A stretch of DNA of 64,000 bases. Origin: Chloroflexota bacterium (GTDB lineage: Bacteria; Chloroflexota; Limnocylindria; QHBO01). Made by a program: the position numbers and the translations under genes. The notes beneath the pieces are model-generated. The model saw nothing but the letters and a program-made list of their open reading frames with translations, was not told where the DNA came from and searched no databases. Shown here piece after piece: positions 59,958 through 64,000 of the stretch. Position 1 is the first letter of the stretch, and every line of letters starts with the position of its first letter. The stretch spans positions 342,036-406,035 of the forward strand of contig JBBDXT010000002.1 in the NCBI GenBank assembly GCA_040902225.1. Reading direction: 5' to 3'.

Positions 59958-60880
59958 AGGCGTTCGGCCTTTGCGATCACCGACAGCCGCCTGAGCATCG
60001 CCCTGTCGATCCGGATTCCGAAGACCTCCCCGATCACCTCGCTCCACCCATGGACGAAGTAGCGCCAGCCATCCTCCACCGCCTCGAGCTGCGCACGCTG
60101 CCTCGAAGCCTGCTCGAGGAACCGAAGCTTGCCGCGATAGTTGAGCTCCCACGCGATGCCACCCTCGGGGAACCGTGCGGCGTCGGTGAGCGGTGAGCCC
60201 GGACGGTCCTTTCCCATGCCGGTGGCGTTGATGACGAGCGATCCGCCAGGCAGCGCGGCCATGCGTCGATCGTTCTTCTCCGGGACCTCGTTGCAGACGA
60301 GCTCGACGCGATCGGCGACGCCGAGCCACTCGAAGACCGATCGGCAGGCGTCAAGCCTAGGCGCTGTCCGATTCACGAGCGCCACGCGTCGAGGGCGGTC
60401 CGCCGCGGGTCGCTCCGCAAGAAGATGGACGGCGATCGCTAGGCCGGCGCCGCCCGCCCCGAAGCACAGAACCTCTGCGCCTGACGCAAAGTGCCCGGGA
60501 GGCACGAACGCGTCGAGCGCTCGTCCGCCGGTGATCACGTCCTTCGCCTGCCCGATGAACCGTCCGTCGCGTTTCGAGATGCACGACACCTCGCCGAGAA
60601 GTCGCGCGTGCTCGTCAAGCTCGTCGAAGAGATTGCTTGCCGCGTCGAGGATGCGGACCTTGTGCGTGGTGACGAGCGCACCGCGTACGCAGGTGTCGTC
60701 GCGAAGATCGGCGATCACCGCCCGGTAGGCTGCCGGATCGGTGTCGAGCGGCAAGTCGATGGGCTCGAGCACCGTACCGGTGATGCCAAGGGCGCTGGCC
60801 CACTGCGGGAAGAGACGGTTGATCGAGCTGCGCGTCGCGGTCACGCCGACGAAGGCGAGGGTGTCGGCAGTCCGCGTCAC
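59954..60880 (-). CDS. Shikimate/quinate dehydrogenase-like oxidoreductase
   Basis: A 308-aa AroE-fold protein. The N-terminal substrate domain has GVTATRSSINRLFPQWA (Ser-x-Ser-Ile/Ser-rich binding) and GALVTTHKVRIL with the catalytic Lys. The NAD(P) domain has CFGAGGAGLAIAVHLLA and LVINATGMGKD. It has HK instead of the usual PxK, so the substrate is probably not shikimate. The start is GTG 60880, overlapping the previous stop (GTGA). In this operon it may oxidise a polyol or sugar acid. Confidence 0.85.
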   Translation of the reverse strand: MTRTADTLAFVGVTATRSSINRLFPQWASALGITGTVLEPIDLPLDTDPAAYRAVIADLRDDTCVRGALVTTHKVRILDAASNLFDELDEHARLLGEVSCISKRDGRFIGQAKDVITGGRALDAFVPPGHFASGAEVLCFGAGGAGLAIAVHLLAERPAADRPRRVALVNRTAPRLDACRSVFEWLGVADRVELVCNEVPEKNDRRMAALPGGSLVINATGMGKDRPGSPLTDAARFPEGGIAWELNYRGKLRFLEQASRQRAQLEAVEDGWRYFVHGWSEVIGEVFGIRIDRAMLRRLSVIAKAERL

Positions 60881-61827
60881 GCCGAGGCTCCTGCGCTGAC
60901 CGGATGCTCCGGAGCCTCGCCGCGCACGAGGACCCGCACGCACTCACGTGCGGCGCTCATCCCCATTCGGTCGACGGCCTGAACACTCTGCCCTGCGATA
61001 TGCGGCGTGACAATGACATTCGGCGCGTCGAGGAGCGGGCTCCGGCCATGGTCTTCCGTGCTGAGGACGTCGGTCGCCAGCGCTCCGAGCCGGCCCGTGC
61101 GCAGCAGCTCCGCGACGGCGGCCTCGTCGATGAGCGCCGCGCGCGCCGTGTTCACGAGGATGGCGCCGGGTCTCATGGCCGTGAGCAGCGTGCCGTCGAT
61201 GAGGGGCCTGGGCGTCGCGGGGGCGTGGAGCGTGACGATGTCGGCCACACGGACCAGCTCCGCGAGCGAAACGAGCGGGATGTCGACGTCAACCGCATAT
61301 GGATCGTGCGCCACCACTCGCGACCCGAAGCCGTTGAGACGCCGGTGGACGGCCCGACCGATCCGGCCGTAGCCGACGATCCCGACCGTGCACTCGCCGA
61401 GCTCGCGCCCTACCTTGCCGGACCAATGGCCCGCCCGCACTGCACGGTCACCCTCGACGATGCCGCGCAGGGCGGCAAGTGCCAGCCCGATGGTCAAGTC
61501 GGCGACGGCCTCGGCGTTGGCACCGGGGGTGTTGGTGACGATCACGCCTCGGCGACGAGCGGCGTCGAGGTCGACGCTGTCGACGCCGACCCCGTAGCGG
61601 GCCACGATCCTCAACATCGGCGCTGCGTCGAGATGCTCTGCGCCGATCGGAGCGGTGCCGGCGATCCATCCCTCGGCGCGGGCGAGGTGCGGCAGGAGCG
61701 CGACCAACTCATGGCCCGGATCGCCGCGGACGACGTTCAGGCCCTCGGCGCGAAGCAGAGCCTCTGGATCCTTCTCGCCGCCGCCGAACGACCGCGTCGT
61801 AACGAGGACGGTCCGGTCCTTATCCAC
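60877..61827 (-). CDS. D-2-hydroxyacid dehydrogenase (SerA-like)
   Basis: A 316-aa NAD-dependent dehydrogenase. The NAD site is GIVGYGRIGRAVHRRL at about residues 145-160. The catalytic Arg is in NTARAALIDEAAV, the Glu in ALATDVLSTEDH, and the His in VIVTPHIAGQ. It reduces or oxidises a 2-oxo/2-hydroxyacid pair. It overlaps the fused regulator-aldolase gene by 8 nt (start GTG 61827). Confidence 0.9.
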   Translation of the reverse strand: MDKDRTVLVTTRSFGGGEKDPEALLRAEGLNVVRGDPGHELVALLPHLARAEGWIAGTAPIGAEHLDAAPMLRIVARYGVGVDSVDLDAARRRGVIVTNTPGANAEAVADLTIGLALAALRGIVEGDRAVRAGHWSGKVGRELGECTVGIVGYGRIGRAVHRRLNGFGSRVVAHDPYAVDVDIPLVSLAELVRVADIVTLHAPATPRPLIDGTLLTAMRPGAILVNTARAALIDEAAVAELLRTGRLGALATDVLSTEDHGRSPLLDAPNVIVTPHIAGQSVQAVDRMGMSAARECVRVLVRGEAPEHPVSAGASA

Positions 61828-63310
61828 GCGGCACCTCGTCGATGACGGCACGAAGTGCCGTCGCGCGACGAGCGAGCTCCCGAGCATCGCCGGCAGCCAC
61901 CGCGTCGGGCGGACACAGTGGCCCCCCCACGTTCACCGCCACGGCGCCGGCCTCGAGATACGCGGCGATGTTCGAAGCGTCGACGCCGCCCGACGGCATG
62001 AGCGGCACGTGGGGCATGGGTGCCGCCACCGCGCGCACGTAGGCGGGACCGCCGAGGGACGCAGGAAAGAGCTTGACGGGGCCGCCCGTGAGCCGATAGG
62101 CGGCCAGGAGCTCGGACGGCGTCTGACCGGCGAGGATGACCGGCACAGCGGCACCCGCAGACGCCACCTCCGGCACCAAGGCCGGGCAGACGAGGAACTG
62201 CGCGCCGGCCTCGATCGCCAGGCGAGCCGATCCAGCGTCGAGGACTGACCCCGCGCCCACGACGACGTCTCCGAGCGCTCGCGCCTGCTCGATCGCCTCC
62301 AGTGCGTTCTCTCCGGTCAGCGTGAACTCGACGAGACCGACACCGCCCTCAGCGAGAGCGCCCGCGATGACGCGACCATCAGCGTAGCGAGGCGCGCGAA
62401 CGACGGCGACGATCCGGTCGGTCCGCAGCCGCGCACCGAATGGCGTCGACCAAACGTCCACGCCAGGGCCCGACCCGCGGCGGTCGACCCGTATCGGCGC
62501 ACGATCTCCCCCGAGCAACGGAACCACGGTCGGCTGGAATGGGAGCGTCGGCTCGCCAGGGACCATCTCCACCGCGAAGCGCGTCCGATCGGCCCGATGC
62601 CACGCCTCGAACCACTCGAGCGGCGCCCCGTCGTGTGTTCGGCCCGCACTTCGCAGGAGCAGGAGTGGCGTGCCCTGGGCGACCTCCAGGTGGTGGGCGA
62701 CCTCGCCCTCGGCGGGCACGGCCTCAACGGTGCGCTCGCCGGAGTGGACTCGCAGGCCATACGCGCTCCGAAGGTGCGCATAGAGCGATCGATCCGTGAG
62801 GTCGAAAGTCTCGAGGCCCGGGCATCGCTCGCGCGGCAGGTACGTAACCACGTACGCGAGCACGCGGCCAGCGACCGAGCGCACACGATCGATGCGGATC
62901 GCGTGGGTGACGCCCAAGAACTCCCCCACCTCCAGCGGTACCTCGGTGATCTCCTGCCGCAGGACGCGGGTGCCGACCTCGAGCCCCATGCGCGTCACGT
63001 CGTCGTAGAAACCGCTGGCGCGCTGGACGAAGCGCTCGGAGAGCTTCTTTTCGGCGACGAAGCTGCCGCGACCGCGCACGGTGCGGATGAAGCCAGCGTG
63101 CGCGAGGTTGCGGAGCGTCTGGCGCGTCACGCTGCGCGATACATGGTACGTGGCGCAGATCTCGTTCTCCGACGGGAGGAGGTCGCCGGGTCGATACAGC
63201 CCCGCGTCGATCTCGGCGCGGATGATCTGCTCGAGCTGGTGATAGAGCGGCGTCGGCGCGGTGCGGTCGATCTGTCGTAATCGTCCGGGTGATCGTGCCT
63301 GATCAGCCAT
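61820..63310 (-). CDS. GntR-UTRA regulator fused to a KDPG/KHG-type aldolase
   Basis: A 496-aa two-part protein in one uninterrupted frame. Residues about 15-85 are a GntR winged helix (PLYHQLEQIIRAEIDAGLYRPG, LPSENEICATYHVSRSVTRQ). About 90-247 are a UTRA ligand domain. After a linker of about 45 residues, 296-496 form a class I aldolase. Its catalytic Glu is in GLVEFTLTGENAL (about 328), Schiff-base Lys in GGPVKLFPAS (about 413), and phosphate site in MPSGGVDASN. The usual Arg after the Glu motif (TLRT) is Thr-Gly here. ATG 63310 is chosen; it overlaps the cupin stop by 8 nt. Separate GntR and Eda proteins are normal, so the fusion is unusual. Confidence 0.88.
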   Translation of the reverse strand: MADQARSPGRLRQIDRTAPTPLYHQLEQIIRAEIDAGLYRPGDLLPSENEICATYHVSRSVTRQTLRNLAHAGFIRTVRGRGSFVAEKKLSERFVQRASGFYDDVTRMGLEVGTRVLRQEITEVPLEVGEFLGVTHAIRIDRVRSVAGRVLAYVVTYLPRERCPGLETFDLTDRSLYAHLRSAYGLRVHSGERTVEAVPAEGEVAHHLEVAQGTPLLLLRSAGRTHDGAPLEWFEAWHRADRTRFAVEMVPGEPTLPFQPTVVPLLGGDRAPIRVDRRGSGPGVDVWSTPFGARLRTDRIVAVVRAPRYADGRVIAGALAEGGVGLVEFTLTGENALEAIEQARALGDVVVGAGSVLDAGSARLAIEAGAQFLVCPALVPEVASAGAAVPVILAGQTPSELLAAYRLTGGPVKLFPASLGGPAYVRAVAAPMPHVPLMPSGGVDASNIAAYLEAGAVAVNVGGPLCPPDAVAAGDARELARRATALRAVIDEVPRG

Positions 63311-63722
63311 CCGAATCACCGTCGCTCCGAACAGCCATGTCGGGGGTCACGCCATCGGGGACGATCGCCACCGCCAGGAGCGTGTCCTCCTCGATGTCGT
63401 GCCAGTCATGCAACGTGCCGGGATGGAAGACGTAGGTCTCGGGGCCTACATAGTCGAGGGCGCGCCCGGTGGGAAGCCCCAGCGTGCCGCGCCCGCGAAC
63501 AATGAGACAAAAGGCGAGCTTGGGACTGGAGTGCATGACGTAGCCGCCGCCGGCGGCGATCTCGACCAGCTGAAGCTCGACTTCGCCGCGATCCTCGATG
63601 CGGTAGACGCCCACCCCGTGGAGCGGCTGCCCGTCGAGGTGAGGCACCGGATCCAATTCCGGTGCCTCACGGACGTTGGCGCTGATCTCGCCGTTGACGA
63701 TGTCGAAAACCGTGACTCGCAT
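63303..63722 (-). CDS. Cupin-domain protein
   Basis: A 139-aa single cupin. GGGYVMHSSPKLAFCLIVRGRGTL is cupin motif 1 with one His, and HPGTLHDWHDI is motif 2. Metal binding is probably incomplete but possible through the second motif. Cupins in sugar-acid operons include isomerases and KdgF-like ring openers. It begins 5 nt after the upstream kinase stop and is coupled to the regulator-aldolase gene. Confidence 0.82.
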   Translation of the reverse strand: MRVTVFDIVNGEISANVREAPELDPVPHLDGQPLHGVGVYRIEDRGEVELQLVEIAAGGGYVMHSSPKLAFCLIVRGRGTLGLPTGRALDYVGPETYVFHPGTLHDWHDIEEDTLLAVAIVPDGVTPDMAVRSDGDSDG

Positions 63723-63727
63723 GACGT

Positions 63728-64000
63728 TCAGCTCCGTTCCTCGACCGATGCGCCCTGCGGCGCGTCTGCCATCGCGCGGAAGACCGGCGTGAGCGCGTCG
63801 CCCAGTGCCCGGTAGGCGCCGCGCAGCTGGTCATAGATTGCGTGGCGTTCGGCATCAGGCCGAACAGCCGTGCCGGCTCTCTGCCACGAGTCTGCCGCCG
63901 AGGCCACATCGCGCACGTGCCCGGTGGCGGCGGCGGCGATGATTGCGTCGCCCAGGACGCCGCACTCCTGCGTCACGACCGGAATCCAGTCGATGCCCAG
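63728..64000 (-). CDS. FGGY-family carbohydrate kinase, C-terminal fragment (cut by window edge)
   Basis: The last 90 codons of a kinase, open to the right edge. TQECGVLGDAIIAAAATGHV is the EGAALGAAILA-type helix of FGGY kinases, with Cys and Gly at the usual Ala/Ala spots. YDQLRGAYRALGDALTPVF is the typical C-terminal helix. FGGY kinases phosphorylate pentuloses, gluconate, glycerol or erythritol. As the first visible gene of the operon it would make the sugar phosphate for the aldolase. Confidence 0.82.
   Translation of the reverse strand: MGIDWIPVVTQECGVLGDAIIAAAATGHVRDVASAADSWQRAGTAVRPDAERHAIYDQLRGAYRALGDALTPVFRAMADAPQGASVEERS

Overview
The window is about 64 kb of GC-rich DNA (roughly 68-70% by eye). 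Genes are tightly packed, with many 1-8 nt overlaps and frequent GTG starts. The gene set suggests an uncultured Chloroflexota of the Limnocylindria/Ellin6529 type. It includes class III cyclase-ATPase-TPR regulators, PspC sensor kinases, a three-subunit proton-translocating transhydrogenase, an NMT1/THI5-type ABC system and a TreS-maltokinase pair. A deep actinobacterial relative cannot be excluded, because there is no rRNA or ribosomal protein gene to decide it. Over twenty genes carry a TAnnnT -10-like hexamer that ends 6-11 nt before the start codon, so leaderless transcription looks common. Clear Shine-Dalgarno starts also occur.

Layout. 1-3088: NMT1/THI5-type ABC importer whose binding protein has an in-frame stop. 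3181-6239 (-): SLC13/ArsB-NhaD permease, CBS protein, HAD and HIT proteins. 6288-9207 (-): pntAa-pntAb-pntB. 9356-11091: ABC-2 exporter. 11100-27309: mixed housekeeping and accessory genes, including two cyclase-ATPase-TPR regulators, HutI, MoaA, a flavin disulfide oxidoreductase and a frameshifted PNPOx-like gene. 27306-31859 (-): XdhC plus a coupled ketosynthase/SRPBCC/FAD-oxidoreductase/methyltransferase cluster. 31916-32980: proline racemase-family enzyme. 33093-41871: carbohydrate ABC importer, GH63-like hydrolase, trehalose synthase and maltokinase, which together form an alpha-glucoside/trehalose module. 41868-45407: lipoproteins and small membrane or zinc-finger proteins. 45427-48575: zinc or manganese ABC uptake with a Fur-family regulator and a palindrome at the start of the binding-protein gene. 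49859-57136: PspC-type two-component system next to a second PspC protein and an ABC-2 exporter with three permeases and a chimeric gene relic. 57160-58440: MFS transporter.

At 58489-58538 (-) lies the 3' half of a tRNA-Gln(CUG) gene without its 5' half, which is the usual footprint of an integration site. From 59010 to the right edge runs a minus-strand operon: FGGY kinase, cupin, a fused GntR-UTRA regulator/KDPG-type aldolase, a D-2-hydroxyacid dehydrogenase, an AroE-like dehydrogenase and a phosphotriesterase-like lactonase. I read it as a sugar-acid catabolic operon on an integrated island whose far end lies outside the window. The regulator-aldolase fusion is the best candidate for something undescribed.
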